A DNA stretch of 64,000 nt from Murdochiella massiliensis (GTDB taxonomy: Bacteria; Bacillota; Clostridia; Tissierellales; Peptoniphilaceae). Below, piece after piece: positions 25,518 to 34,856 of this stretch. The position numbers were made by a program, and so were the translations under genes. Numbering within the stretch: the first letter of the stretch is position 1; each line of letters opens with the position of its first letter. The stretch covers positions 124,001 to 188,000 of the forward strand of contig NZ_FIZW01000002.1 of the NCBI RefSeq assembly GCF_900059565.1, given 5' to 3'. The notes below the pieces were generated by a model that was not told the DNA's origin, ran no database searches, and saw nothing but the letters and a program-made list of their open reading frames with translations.

Positions 25518-27152
25518 ATGACGAATGAAGAAAAACTGAGTAAACTGATCAGCGACGTTCTGGAAGAACACTATTCGTTGAAGCTGGATTTGATTCCGAT
25601 TGAAGTACCGCGCAACACGGACTTTGGTGATTATGCAACCACCGTTTGCATGCAGTTAGCCAAGCAATTACGACGTGCTCCGCGTCAGATCGCTGAAGAG
25701 CTGGCCGAGCTGCTCCTCAAGAAATCAGATTTACTGGAAACAGCAGAAGTTGCCGGACCCGGCTATTTAAATTTCCGTTTAAAGAAAGATTCTTTGGCTC
25801 AGGTTGTTAATAAGGTTTTGGAACAAGGGGAAAAATACGGTCAAAACTACAGTGGGAAACGTCTATCGATTTTGGTGGAATACGTTAGCGCCAACCCGAC
25901 GGGAGATTTGCACCTTGGCCATGCGCGTGGTGCAGTCTGGGGCGATGTCATCTGTCGTTTGCTGAAAGCCAGTGGGTATGACGTGCTTCGAGAATACTAT
26001 ATTAACGATGCCGGCGCCCAGATGACCAATCTCGGTTTGTCGGTATATGCGCGCTATGCACAGTATTTCGGGCGTGACGTGGCCATTCCGGAAGATGGAT
26101 ATAACGCCGATGATGTGAAGCAAATCGGTGAAAATTTGGCCAAAGAATATGGTGATGTATGGCTGGATAAAGAAGAAGGTCGTACCGAGTTTTTCAAACA
26201 AAAAGGCTATAAAGAAGAGCTTGCGAAAATTGAGGATGTATTGCGTGACTTCCGCTGCGAATTTGACTCTTGGGTGAGTGAACAGTGGCTCTATGACACC
26301 GGAAAAGTCGATGAGGCCATTGAAAAGATGAAGGCGCTTGGCATTGTCTATGAAGAAGACGGCGCATTGTGGCTTGAAACCACGCGCTGGGGCGATGATA
26401 AAGATCGCGTCCTACGCAAAGCGAACGGACTTTTGACGTATATGACCCCGGATATTGCAAACCATCTGTACAAGTTTGATCGTGGATATACCAAATTGGT
26501 CAACTTGTGGGGTGCGGATCATCATGGTTATATTAATCGCATGAAGGCTGCATTGATGGCCTTCGGCTATGAGCGCGACGATTTGGAAGTGGACATCATC
26601 CAGATGGTCCATCTGGTCGAAAATGGGGAAGAAGTCAAGATGTCGAAGCGTTCCGGCAACGCCGTAACGATTCGTGAATTGATTGATGAAGTCGGCGTCG
26701 ATGCTGCTCGTTATTTCTTCATTAGCCGAGCTGTGGAAGCGCAAATGGATTTCGATATCGGACTTGCGAAAAAAGCGTCCAATGAGAATCCGGTGTATTA
26801 CATCCAGTATGCCCATGCTCGTGCAACAGCCCTGTTAGAGCGTGCTCCCGAATTCCATGAACAGGATACGTACAGTCATTTAACAAGTGACAAAGAAGTT
26901 GTCTTGCTTAAACTCATGGACTCCTTCCCGGATGTTGTAGCGGAAGCGGCAAAATTACGTCAACCGAACAAGATGACGAATTTCCTGATGCAATTCGCAT
27001 CGGCTTTCCATAGCTTCTATGGGGAAACAAAAGTCGTCGATGAAAACGATCCGGAAGCAACGAATGAGCGTGTCGGACTGGTTTTAGCGGTAAAAAACGT
27101 ATTACACAACGCTTTAGACCTGATCGGTGTATCTTCACCGGACAAGATGTGA
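25518..27152 (+). CDS. argS: arginyl-tRNA synthetase
   Basis: Charges tRNA-Arg. The 544-residue protein has the N-terminal additional domain (about 1-85), the HIGH motif as SANPTGDLHLGHARG near residue 122, VKMSKRSGN as the KMSKS loop near 375 and a C-terminal DALR anticodon domain. The ATG at 25518 is chosen over the in-frame GTG at 25458, whose extra 20 residues are basic and have no counterpart in the family; AGGCGG precedes the ATG. It lies directly before ornithine carbamoyltransferase, so translation and catabolism of arginine are linked in position. Confidence 0.97.
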   Translation: MTNEEKLSKLISDVLEEHYSLKLDLIPIEVPRNTDFGDYATTVCMQLAKQLRRAPRQIAEELAELLLKKSDLLETAEVAGPGYLNFRLKKDSLAQVVNKVLEQGEKYGQNYSGKRLSILVEYVSANPTGDLHLGHARGAVWGDVICRLLKASGYDVLREYYINDAGAQMTNLGLSVYARYAQYFGRDVAIPEDGYNADDVKQIGENLAKEYGDVWLDKEEGRTEFFKQKGYKEELAKIEDVLRDFRCEFDSWVSEQWLYDTGKVDEAIEKMKALGIVYEEDGALWLETTRWGDDKDRVLRKANGLLTYMTPDIANHLYKFDRGYTKLVNLWGADHHGYINRMKAALMAFGYERDDLEVDIIQMVHLVENGEEVKMSKRSGNAVTIRELIDEVGVDAARYFFISRAVEAQMDFDIGLAKKASNENPVYYIQYAHARATALLERAPEFHEQDTYSHLTSDKEVVLLKLMDSFPDVVAEAAKLRQPNKMTNFLMQFASAFHSFYGETKVVDENDPEATNERVGLVLAVKNVLHNALDLIGVSSPDKM

Positions 27153-27165
27153 TATAAAAGGATTG

Positions 27166-27190
27166 ATGCGTTTTTCTACTATAAACGCAT
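27166..27190 (+). other. small hairpin between argS and argF
   Basis: ATGCGTTT (27166-27173) and AAACGCAT (27183-27190) form an eight-pair stem. No T-run follows, so it is not an obvious terminator; it may be an mRNA processing or pausing element. Confidence 0.4.
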
Positions 27191-27227
27191 GACGGTTCTA
27201 ACATTACAACGATAAAAGGAGTTATGT

Positions 27228-28232
27228 ATGCCAATCAATCTGCAAGGAAGAAGTTTTCTCACGTTATCGGACTATACGCCGGCGGAAATTCAGTATTTAA
27301 TCGACTTGGGTCAGAAATTCAAAGATCTGAAGATGACTCATACACCGCATCGCTACCTCGAAGGAAAGAACATCGTTCTTCTGTTCGAAAAAACCTCCAC
27401 TCGTACTCGCTGCTCGTTTGAAGTTGCCGGTCGTGACCTGGGTATGGGCGTAACCTATCTGGATCCGGGTTCGAGCCAAATGGGCAAGAAGGAATCCATT
27501 TCGGATACCGCTAAGGTCTTGGGCCGTTTCTATGACGGTATTGAATATCGCGGTTTTGATCAGAAAATGGTGGAAACCCTTGCTGAAGATTCTGGTGTTC
27601 CGGTATGGAACGGTTTAACCGACGAGTTCCACCCGACTCAAATGATTGCGGATATGTTGACCATTCAGGAAAACTTCGGCTATTTGAAGGGTATTAATTT
27701 CGTCTTCATGGGCGACTGCCGCAACAACGTTTCCAATTCGCTGTTGATTACCTGCGCGAAATTGGGCGTAAACTTCACCGGTTGCGGTCCGAAAGAACTC
27801 ATGCCGACGAAAGAGCTCATTAAAAAGGCAGAAGGTTTCGCGGAAGAATCCGGTGCGACGATCCGTTTCACGGAAGACGTTGAAGAAGGAACGAAGGATG
27901 CCGATGTCATCTATACGGACATCTGGGTCTCCATGGGCGAACCGGATGAAGTTTGGGAATCTCGTATTCATCAGCTCTATCCCTACAAGGTCAACCAGAA
28001 AGTCATCGACAACGCTTCCGAAGATGTCATCTTCCTACACTGCCTGCCGTCCTTCCATGACCTGAAGACCACCATTGGTGTAGATGTAAATGAAAAGTTC
28101 GGCAAAGACTTTGATCTTGACGGTATGGAAGTGAACGACGAGGTGTTCTTGGGCAAACATTCGAAGGTATTTGATCAGGCTGAAAACCGTATGCACACCA
28201 TTAAAGCGGTGATGTTCGCCACCTTGAAGTAA
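27228..28232 (+). CDS. argF: ornithine carbamoyltransferase (catabolic type by context)
   Basis: Interconverts citrulline plus phosphate with ornithine plus carbamoyl phosphate. The 334-residue protein has the carbamoyl-phosphate loop [12 protein letters not shown] (about residue 55), [12 protein letters not shown] and the HCLPSFHD loop with the active-site cysteine. In fermenting arginine it supplies carbamoyl phosphate to ArcC. Anabolic and catabolic forms cannot be told apart by these motifs; the only arginine genes seen here are catabolic, so arcB would also be a fair name. AAAGGAG precedes the ATG. Confidence 0.97.
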   Translation: MPINLQGRSFLTLSDYTPAEIQYLIDLGQKFKDLKMTHTPHRYLEGKNIVLLFEKTSTRTRCSFEVAGRDLGMGVTYLDPGSSQMGKKESISDTAKVLGRFYDGIEYRGFDQKMVETLAEDSGVPVWNGLTDEFHPTQMIADMLTIQENFGYLKGINFVFMGDCRNNVSNSLLITCAKLGVNFTGCGPKELMPTKELIKKAEGFAEESGATIRFTEDVEEGTKDADVIYTDIWVSMGEPDEVWESRIHQLYPYKVNQKVIDNASEDVIFLHCLPSFHDLKTTIGVDVNEKFGKDFDLDGMEVNDEVFLGKHSKVFDQAENRMHTIKAVMFATLK

Positions 28233-28293
28233 CACAGAAATCACCTCGACCGTTTGTGTCGGGGATTTCGATAAAAATAAAAAATCTATAAAT

Positions 28294-28331
28294 AAACAGC
28301 AGGGAAATTACCGTTTTCCTGCTGTTTTTTT
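28294..28331 (+). terminator. terminator of argF
   Basis: A 14-pair stem (28294-28307 with 28314-28327, one wobble) and a T-run to 28331. A second hairpin just upstream, built from GAAATC and GATTTC arms (about 28236-28269), may add to it. Confidence 0.88.
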
Positions 28332-28435
28332 GGGTAGAGTAAAAGCAGACGCCGCAAGGTTTCTGTGTTCATTGTTGCCCTGGGAAGAAAGAAGAAAAGG
28401 AAATCTTTTTCCCGAACAGAAGAAAGGAGTGAAAG

Positions 28436-31400
28436 ATGGCTTTACGTAAGCGCATTCCGATGATGCTCAGTCTAAGTCTGGCGCTCAGTCTAAGCGTATT
28501 TTCGCCGCCGGCTATGGCTGCGGAAAACGACTCGACGTCGATCCAGTTGACGGAAGCAGAACAAGGAAACAAACATTTTGCGGACGGCATCCTGGATGTT
28601 GTCGAAGAACCGATGAATGACGCGCAAGACGAAGCCGCCCAACGCCGGAACGGATCTCTTTCCGTTCAGTTGCCAGGCGAAGCCGAAGACGTGGGGGAGG
28701 GAAATGTACAACAACGTGGCGGTAATAGCGCCACAGCGCCTGCAACCGATACCGCACCGGCGGTGACCAAGTCCGATGAGGTTGAACCGCCTCTCATTGC
28801 CCCCCAAAACACGCAGGGGACACACATGTCCATTGTTCGGACGGATGAGGATGCGGACGGTGCAACGGATGTAAAGATCTCCATGACTGAAGAACGCGCG
28901 TTTCAAGCCGTCGTTTCCTTTGATAACCTGACGGAAGACGAGCTGAAACAGGCAAAGATTCAGTGGACGTTGGCACGCGCCAAAGAAGAAGCACCGAATG
29001 ACTGGGCACTTTTCCCGAACCAGTATTTGGGCGCACGCCTCGAAGACTGGAAAACCGTACATACCAAACATAAGCGCACAAATGAAGAATTTCCGTCGGT
29101 TCCTCTATTTAAGGACGTCACGACGGAAGTGAAGACTATTGACGGCAAGCCGAGCATCGTACTGACCTTTAAAAACGAAAAGCTCTTCGGTTTCGATGGT
29201 ATCGATATTCGCGACCGTGCTGTTGTGCGTTCCGCGATGATGGACTATTGGGGAAAATATCACCTGTCCCTGATCATGGATGACAAAGCCGTGACCAGCC
29301 AGGAACTTGATTTTCGTCCCTATGACGTTTTTCGTTCACAAGAAGAAGTGAATGAAGAGCTGCCCAAAGCCGTAGAAGAAGCAAAAGAAAACGGCATTTT
29401 CGCCAAAGTCGTGGATATGGGCAAATCAGCCCAAGATCGCCCGATGCGTGCCGTTTTTGTTTCCGAATCGGAAGACGATCTGGTGAACTATCAGAAGTTG
29501 AAGAAGCGCATTCAGGAAGATCCGCAAGCGGTATTAAAGGAATTGCGCGACGGGACCTTGGAATATAAGGTGCCGGTCATGTACTCCAATATTCATGCCG
29601 ATGAAATCGTCGGTGTGGACGCCGTCATGGAATTTATGCGCAACCTGACACGCAATAAAGTGGTTGACTACCGTACCATTACCGGCCTCACGGAAGAAGG
29701 CAAGAAAGAACTTGCCATTGAAATGGAGAAGGACGGAGCGGTATGGTCGAAGCTGATCGAAGATAAGGTCAGCGGCATCGGCTATATCCGCGGAAACGGC
29801 GGCATGAGCAATGGAAGCAATTACGATGGCGGCATTGATGCTTCTGCCGATTTGAGCGAGGAAGATTTCGAACGCTACTATAACAGCGAAATTCGCCAAT
29901 TCGATCCGCGTCAGATCCTGAAGAAAATGTTTTTCATCCTTGTTCCGTCGGAAAACGTGGATGCCCGTACGGTCAACTCCCGTACCAACGGCAACGGCTT
30001 CGATCTGAACCGCGATAATACGTATCAGACACAGCCGGAGACGAAGGCGATGGCAAGACTCATCAGCCAGTGGAACCCGCTGACGCTGCATGAATTCCAC
30101 GGTTACTATCAGTACTATCAGATTGAACCGTGCAGCCCGACCCATGATCCGAACAATGAGTATGATCTCTTTATCGATACCGCTATGGAACAGGGCGAGG
30201 CCTTTGCGGCCGCTTCCGTGTCGAACAACAAGACCATGAATAGTGCCAAGATTCCGCTAAGAGACTATCTACTTAAACAGGAAGACGGAACAACCTTCTG
30301 GCAATATCCGTTTGATGATATGTCGTCCAGCTACACTCCGCAGTATGCCATGATGCACGGCACCAACGCCTTTACGGTTGAATCCGCTTATGGTCATGCG
30401 GATGGCGTACGCGCATTACAATACGGTTGCATCGGTAATGCTGACTTTGTTCTGAAGAACCGTGACCGCATGTTCGGCAATCAGCTTCTCCGTTATGTGC
30501 GCGGTGTGGAAAACATTGATGCGGATACCATTCGTCCGTATTATGTCGATCAGCATGATAATTTGGGCGCGAATGCCGATGTCTTCCGTCCGAATAACAA
30601 CGAGAACAAGAACTTCTTCCCGGAATATTATGTCATTCCGATGGATGCGAAGAATCAACAGGATCGTAAAGCAGCGCAGGAAACCATCTCGCTTCTGCTT
30701 CACAACGATGTTCAGGTAAATCAGTTAACCAAAGACGTAAAGGTGGGGGACAAAGTCTACAAACAAGGCTCGGTCATCGTCGCTATGCGTCAGGTAAAAC
30801 GCAATATGGCTAACCAGGTTCTTTATCCCAACATGGTGATTTCGGACTGGACGGAAGGCTCACTTTATTCCGAGCCGGTAACAAACTTCTCCGCTTTGCG
30901 CGGATTCTCGATGGATACGATTCGCAAAGCCGACGTCTTCAAGGGAGCGATGGCACCGATCACTACTGCACCGATGCCGCGTACCGTCATTGAAGGAAAA
31001 GGTGATGTCAGCATCATCAAGAACAACTCGCTGGAAGCGGTTCGCGCCGTCAATGCGATATTGGCGAGCAAGGGCGACATTGCCCTCATTACGGATGGTA
31101 AGTGGAAGGGCAGCTTTGCCACCACATCAAAGACGCTTGACAGCGTAAAAGATCGCTTCGTATTGGATGTTGTCCGCCAAGGAGATGTTCCACAAGGTCG
31201 TCTTATCAATACGGATATCCGTCTCTTTGTTCCAAAGGCCTATGATAACGTGCAGACCTTGGATCAACAAGGTAATCCGGTAGGTATGGTAGGGTACAGA
31301 AACCGCCTCAATACCAGCGGAAACTGGGATTTCTTCGCGCTCGCGAAACAGATGGGATTCGGTCTGACCGATACCCTGGATAAGGCTACCGGCATTGTCG

Positions 31401-32080
31401 GTGGACAGTATCCGTATAACAGCGACGATGTTGCCGCACAGATTAAAAAGGGTACACCGTACATCGGTTACTCGTCGGATGCGTTGCAGTTTGTAAAAGA
31501 TTCCGGATTGGCGGACCTTAAGTTCCGTCTTGATGAAGATTGGAAGGGCTTTGACGCACTGAGCAAAGTCGAATTCCCGACAGAAGATCTGGCAACGGCA
31601 ACCTACGTACAGGAAGGCGACCATATCATGTATGGTTTCGGCGGCGATTATTTCCTGGAAGCACCGGACGGATCGCGCATCATTGTTCGCACCATGAAAG
31701 AGGAGATGCCGCTGGAAGGCTTCATGACCGAAGAGTACATGAAAGATTACAAAGGCAGCATTCAAGCCGTTGTGCTGGAAAAAGACGGAAAAATGATGCG
31801 TCTCTTTGCTAATACGTTGACGAATAAAGCGCATCAGCAGGATGATTATCGCTATCTGTCGACCTCCATTTATGCGCAGCACCTGCTCAATACCAATCTG
31901 AAGATCGCGTCGAACGGACAAGCCGGTAAGACGGATAAGGTGGCAACAACGCCGAAAGCGACCGTTGCACCGAAGACGTCGGATATCGGTATCCAGACGA
32001 CCGTATTCATCGGTATGGTTGCGGGAATGTTATACGTGGTAACCATCAAACGTACGCGCAAAGAAGAAAACGCGCGTTAG
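28436..32080 (+). CDS. large exported M14-family metallocarboxypeptidase-like protein with sortase-type anchor
   Basis: A 1214-residue surface protein. A signal peptide (about 1-29, cut after AMA) is followed by a low-complexity acidic/Thr-rich stretch (to about 120) and a unique domain. The M14 zinc carboxypeptidase fold comes next, with zinc motif H387-A-D-E390, NGFDLNRD, second ligand H552 in LTLHEFHG and general base E649 in AFTVESAYG. The next 500 residues are of unknown fold. The C terminus reads APKTSD (about 1178), a hydrophobic helix and a basic tail, the plan of a sortase substrate with a variant PxTS signal. AAAGGAG precedes the ATG. It probably trims peptides at the cell surface, feeding amino-acid fermentation. 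Confidence 0.85.
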   Translation: MALRKRIPMMLSLSLALSLSVFSPPAMAAENDSTSIQLTEAEQGNKHFADGILDVVEEPMNDAQDEAAQRRNGSLSVQLPGEAEDVGEGNVQQRGGNSATAPATDTAPAVTKSDEVEPPLIAPQNTQGTHMSIVRTDEDADGATDVKISMTEERAFQAVVSFDNLTEDELKQAKIQWTLARAKEEAPNDWALFPNQYLGARLEDWKTVHTKHKRTNEEFPSVPLFKDVTTEVKTIDGKPSIVLTFKNEKLFGFDGIDIRDRAVVRSAMMDYWGKYHLSLIMDDKAVTSQELDFRPYDVFRSQEEVNEELPKAVEEAKENGIFAKVVDMGKSAQDRPMRAVFVSESEDDLVNYQKLKKRIQEDPQAVLKELRDGTLEYKVPVMYSNIHADEIVGVDAVMEFMRNLTRNKVVDYRTITGLTEEGKKELAIEMEKDGAVWSKLIEDKVSGIGYIRGNGGMSNGSNYDGGIDASADLSEEDFERYYNSEIRQFDPRQILKKMFFILVPSENVDARTVNSRTNGNGFDLNRDNTYQTQPETKAMARLISQWNPLTLHEFHGYYQYYQIEPCSPTHDPNNEYDLFIDTAMEQGEAFAAASVSNNKTMNSAKIPLRDYLLKQEDGTTFWQYPFDDMSSSYTPQYAMMHGTNAFTVESAYGHADGVRALQYGCIGNADFVLKNRDRMFGNQLLRYVRGVENIDADTIRPYYVDQHDNLGANADVFRPNNNENKNFFPEYYVIPMDAKNQQDRKAAQETISLLLHNDVQVNQLTKDVKVGDKVYKQGSVIVAMRQVKRNMANQVLYPNMVISDWTEGSLYSEPVTNFSALRGFSMDTIRKADVFKGAMAPITTAPMPRTVIEGKGDVSIIKNNSLEAVRAVNAILASKGDIALITDGKWKGSFATTSKTLDSVKDRFVLDVVRQGDVPQGRLINTDIRLFVPKAYDNVQTLDQQGNPVGMVGYRNRLNTSGNWDFFALAKQMGFGLTDTLDKATGIVGGQYPYNSDDVAAQIKKGTPYIGYSSDALQFVKDSGLADLKFRLDEDWKGFDALSKVEFPTEDLATATYVQEGDHIMYGFGGDYFLEAPDGSRIIVRTMKEEMPLEGFMTEEYMKDYKGSIQAVVLEKDGKMMRLFANTLTNKAHQQDDYRYLSTSIYAQHLLNTNLKIASNGQAGKTDKVATTPKATVAPKTSDIGIQTTVFIGMVAGMLYVVTIKRTRKEENAR

Positions 32081-32130
32081 TTCTAATGGTATAAATGAAA
32101 CAAACGAAGCGCTTTACTATGCGCTGAAAG

Positions 32131-32170
32131 GGGGAGCCCGGTAACGAAAGTTGCCGGGTTCCTCTTTTTC
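32131..32170 (+). terminator. terminator of the M14 peptidase gene
   Basis: A 15-pair stem (32131-32145 with 32150-32164, three wobbles) capped by a GAAA tetraloop, followed by TTTTTC. Confidence 0.88.
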
Positions 32171-32201
32171 TTATACAGTCCGTTTTCTGAAATGTATTTT
32201 A

Positions 32202-32227
32202 TGTCACAAAATCAATATTTTGTGACA
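32202..32227. repeat. 26-base palindrome between convergent genes
   Basis: Perfect 11-base arms TGTCACAAAAT and ATTTTGTGACA around CAAT. No T-run on either side and no gene starts nearby, so its role is unknown. Confidence 0.7.
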
Positions 32228-32265
32228 AACGAGGGCGAATTAAAAAACGCGAATAGGTTGCGATC

Positions 32266-32308
32266 AAAAACAAATAAATAATGGAGACGCCTTCTTTTGC
32301 GCCTCCAT
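32266..32308 (-). terminator. terminator of the MoxR-DUF58-transglutaminase operon
   Basis: On the minus strand ATGGAGGCGC and GCGTCTCCAT form a ten-pair stem with one G-U, followed by a T-rich tail (32280 down to 32266). Confidence 0.75.
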
Positions 32309-32376
32309 CCTATTCTTTATTTTTTATTGCGCTCGTAACAGCCTGTCGCGATGTTGACCTACATTGATTTCTCTGT

Positions 32377-34848
32377 TTATTTCCACGGTTTCCCTTTTAT
32401 CGACCAGACATCATTGACGAACCATTTCCATCCGGAACAATTTACTTTATAGTTCTTTGTTAACACCACGTATGCCTGATGCAACGTTCGCAAGATCTCT
32501 TCATCGGGCTCCTGATGTCCAAAGCGAATCGCTTCAAGAGCTGCTATCCATTCCTTTTCGTTTATGGTCGTCATATCCTGAATATTGGCCAGTGCGAATA
32601 CCAGATCACGCAAGGTATCGTTTGGCGCAAGAAGAATACCATTTTGTTTTGCCAGACGATGAATGTGCCACCAGACGATGGCAAAGCGTTCTGACGGATT
32701 TTGGCCGGCTAAGGCCAATTCATGATCATTCAAACGCTTTTTCCAAGCCTCATATCGACGAAACGCTCGTATTGCGACGAGAAGCGCGAATACGGCGATT
32801 ATGGCTAAAACAGATAGAATGATACCTGTTTTGCTTTTTTCATCGCTTGTAGACGATTCTGTGGCCTTGCCATTGTCCGATCCAACGGATGACATCTCCT
32901 GTTCCTCGGATTTCTCTTTCTCTTCAGCCGATGAAGACGACATTGCGGCATTTTCCGAAGAAGACGCTTCGGAAGAAGATTCCACAGAGGAGCTTTCCTC
33001 CGTATTTTCCGATGAAGAATTCTGCGGTTGCATGACATCCAATTCGGTCGGCGGAACGAATTCAGGCGGCGCCTGTTGAGCGGAATTTTTATCCAAACCG
33101 CTGATTTCTGCCACATGAGACGAAGGTGTGGCTTCAACCGGAACCCAGCCCATGGAATTCAAATAGATTTCCGTCCAAGCATGGGCTTGTTTTGCTGTGA
33201 TTTGGCGTGCGGTAATTTTTGTGGTAGTTTCTTTCGCTTGTGGAATGATGAAACCTTCCGCATAGCGCGTGCTGTATCCGATATCACGAAGCAATACACT
33301 GTACGCCGTTGCAAAGTATACACAGTAACCTTCTTTATTTGTTAAAAAATAGTCAAGGAATCCGGTTTGATCATCGATTTCGTCTACATCCAAGCGATAT
33401 CGATAATTTGCGTCAAAGTGTGCGCGCATTTGCTGGATAAGCGTAGGAAAATCTTTTTGCTGGTTGTCGTATAGTATTGTTGCTAATTCCGGATCACGTG
33501 AACGCACAAGCTCACGGTACTTTTCTTTTCCCTTCCCTTTTGCAGGGTTGATACTCTCCTGGATCTGTCCTTTCCAATAATTAGCCACTAACGGCACAAA
33601 GTCGAGATTGACAATACCGTGGTCATTATAGTCGGTAGCACTGGCAATCATTCCGGAAGGACTGTAAAAAAATGCTGTGCCCGCATTGTACTTCTTTAAT
33701 AGTTCTTGTGTATCGGTTCCGACGGGCGGCTCAGCTTTTAGATGGACAACCGATGCCGGCTTTCCCCCATGAAAAACGATGCGCGTGGGATTTTCGGTCC
33801 TCAAATAGTATAAGGTGGGACGAAATAGTCCCGTTTGAATGGCGGTATCCCTTGATGCGACATCTGCAAACCAAAAGGTTTTTGCCTGTTGGGTATCAAA
33901 TTCATCATAGTAGTGTTCGGAAAAATGCAGCGGCAATAGAGTCTGCGGCGCAGATAGCGACCAGCTCTTTCCGTCAAAAGCGTCAAAAGAGGAACCGCGC
34001 AGGTAAAAAGCGGGCGCTTCCGCATGGATAGTCATGTAGGGCGCATCCTTCAGCACAACAGGTCCGCCAATACGCAATTTTCCTTGTGGATAAAAACCGA
34101 GATCCGCCAAAGAGAACGTGGATATTTCCGTTCCAGTTTGCGCAGGCATCATTTGACGAAGGCGTTGCGAAATGGACTCATGAAAAAACAACTCCGGTGG
34201 AAAAATAAGCTGCAAGGCCATAGTAGCGCCGAGCAATACGGCAGCAAAGAGTAACGGAGGCCGTTGATCGCGACGTTGCGGGTCCTGACGAAACGCATAA
34301 GACGCATATACACAAAATAAACCAGCCATCAACCACAAGAGCCAAAACGGGTCATTTGTGAGATCATCGAGGTAAAAAAGGGGCGCTATCAGGAAAAACA
34401 TATTCAGAATCGGAATCGGGAGTGCCCAATTGGACAGTACGGATATAAATGCAACCAGGATGGCGAACACCGATGGAAAAAGAGCGGGCATGGGGCCTTT
34501 TTCGGCATTCAGTGTAACCGCCCAACGAATCGCCTCTTTTCCTCCGTGCCAGAAGTCCATCCACCACTCTGCGCTCAATACGGGAAGCGATAGCGACTGA
34601 TGAAAAAGCACTTGCCCGACAATAATGACCGCCAGCACGCCCACCGTTCCCAGCGTGATCTTCCAGAAATGCAGAGCGAGAATCATCACCAAAACCAGGC
34701 CGAGATAAAGAAGACTTTTCGTCAGTAAGGCACTATCCTGTTGTCCAAGCAGTAGCAACGTAAAATGGCTGACCACGACAGCAAACAGACTCGTCGTCAA
34801 CCAGGATTGCAAACGCTGTATGATCTCTTGTCGATTTATTTGTTTCAT
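32377..34848 (-). CDS. TgpA-like membrane protein with transglutaminase domain
   Basis: An 823-residue protein. Six or so membrane helices (about 15-220) precede an extracellular part with a transglutaminase/papain-like core: C509 in GYCVYFATAY, H556 in QAHAWTEIY and E572 in WVPVEATP in the place of the usual aspartate. A Ser/Glu-rich linker (about 600-670), one more helix (about 680-700) and a C-terminal DUF4129-like segment follow. It is third in an operon with MoxR and DUF58, the standard trio in which the enzyme may cut or crosslink cell-envelope proteins. The ATG lies eight bases after the DUF58 stop, with AGGAGT upstream. Confidence 0.87.
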   Translation of the reverse strand: MKQINRQEIIQRLQSWLTTSLFAVVVSHFTLLLLGQQDSALLTKSLLYLGLVLVMILALHFWKITLGTVGVLAVIIVGQVLFHQSLSLPVLSAEWWMDFWHGGKEAIRWAVTLNAEKGPMPALFPSVFAILVAFISVLSNWALPIPILNMFFLIAPLFYLDDLTNDPFWLLWLMAGLFCVYASYAFRQDPQRRDQRPPLLFAAVLLGATMALQLIFPPELFFHESISQRLRQMMPAQTGTEISTFSLADLGFYPQGKLRIGGPVVLKDAPYMTIHAEAPAFYLRGSSFDAFDGKSWSLSAPQTLLPLHFSEHYYDEFDTQQAKTFWFADVASRDTAIQTGLFRPTLYYLRTENPTRIVFHGGKPASVVHLKAEPPVGTDTQELLKKYNAGTAFFYSPSGMIASATDYNDHGIVNLDFVPLVANYWKGQIQESINPAKGKGKEKYRELVRSRDPELATILYDNQQKDFPTLIQQMRAHFDANYRYRLDVDEIDDQTGFLDYFLTNKEGYCVYFATAYSVLLRDIGYSTRYAEGFIIPQAKETTTKITARQITAKQAHAWTEIYLNSMGWVPVEATPSSHVAEISGLDKNSAQQAPPEFVPPTELDVMQPQNSSSENTEESSSVESSSEASSSENAAMSSSSAEEKEKSEEQEMSSVGSDNGKATESSTSDEKSKTGIILSVLAIIAVFALLVAIRAFRRYEAWKKRLNDHELALAGQNPSERFAIVWWHIHRLAKQNGILLAPNDTLRDLVFALANIQDMTTINEKEWIAALEAIRFGHQEPDEEILRTLHQAYVVLTKNYKVNCSGWKWFVNDVWSIKGKPWK

Positions 34849-34856
34849 AGCACTCC

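Larger units (their letters stand above)
32081..32376. other. convergent intergenic region after the M14 peptidase gene
   Basis: 296 bases between two gene ends. It contains, in order, the plus-strand terminator, the 26-base palindrome and the minus-strand terminator listed separately. Nothing else recognisable. Confidence 0.8.

Noticed and set aside
20236-25518. Attachment-site repeat of the tRNA-Arg 3' end at the far side of the low-G+C block
   Set aside because: I looked for a copy of the last 20 or so tRNA bases near 25.4-25.5 kb and found none.
31127-31921. 264-codon minus-strand frame inside the M14 peptidase gene
   Set aside because: Antisense shadow of a gene with complete domain signals; the product has no known features.
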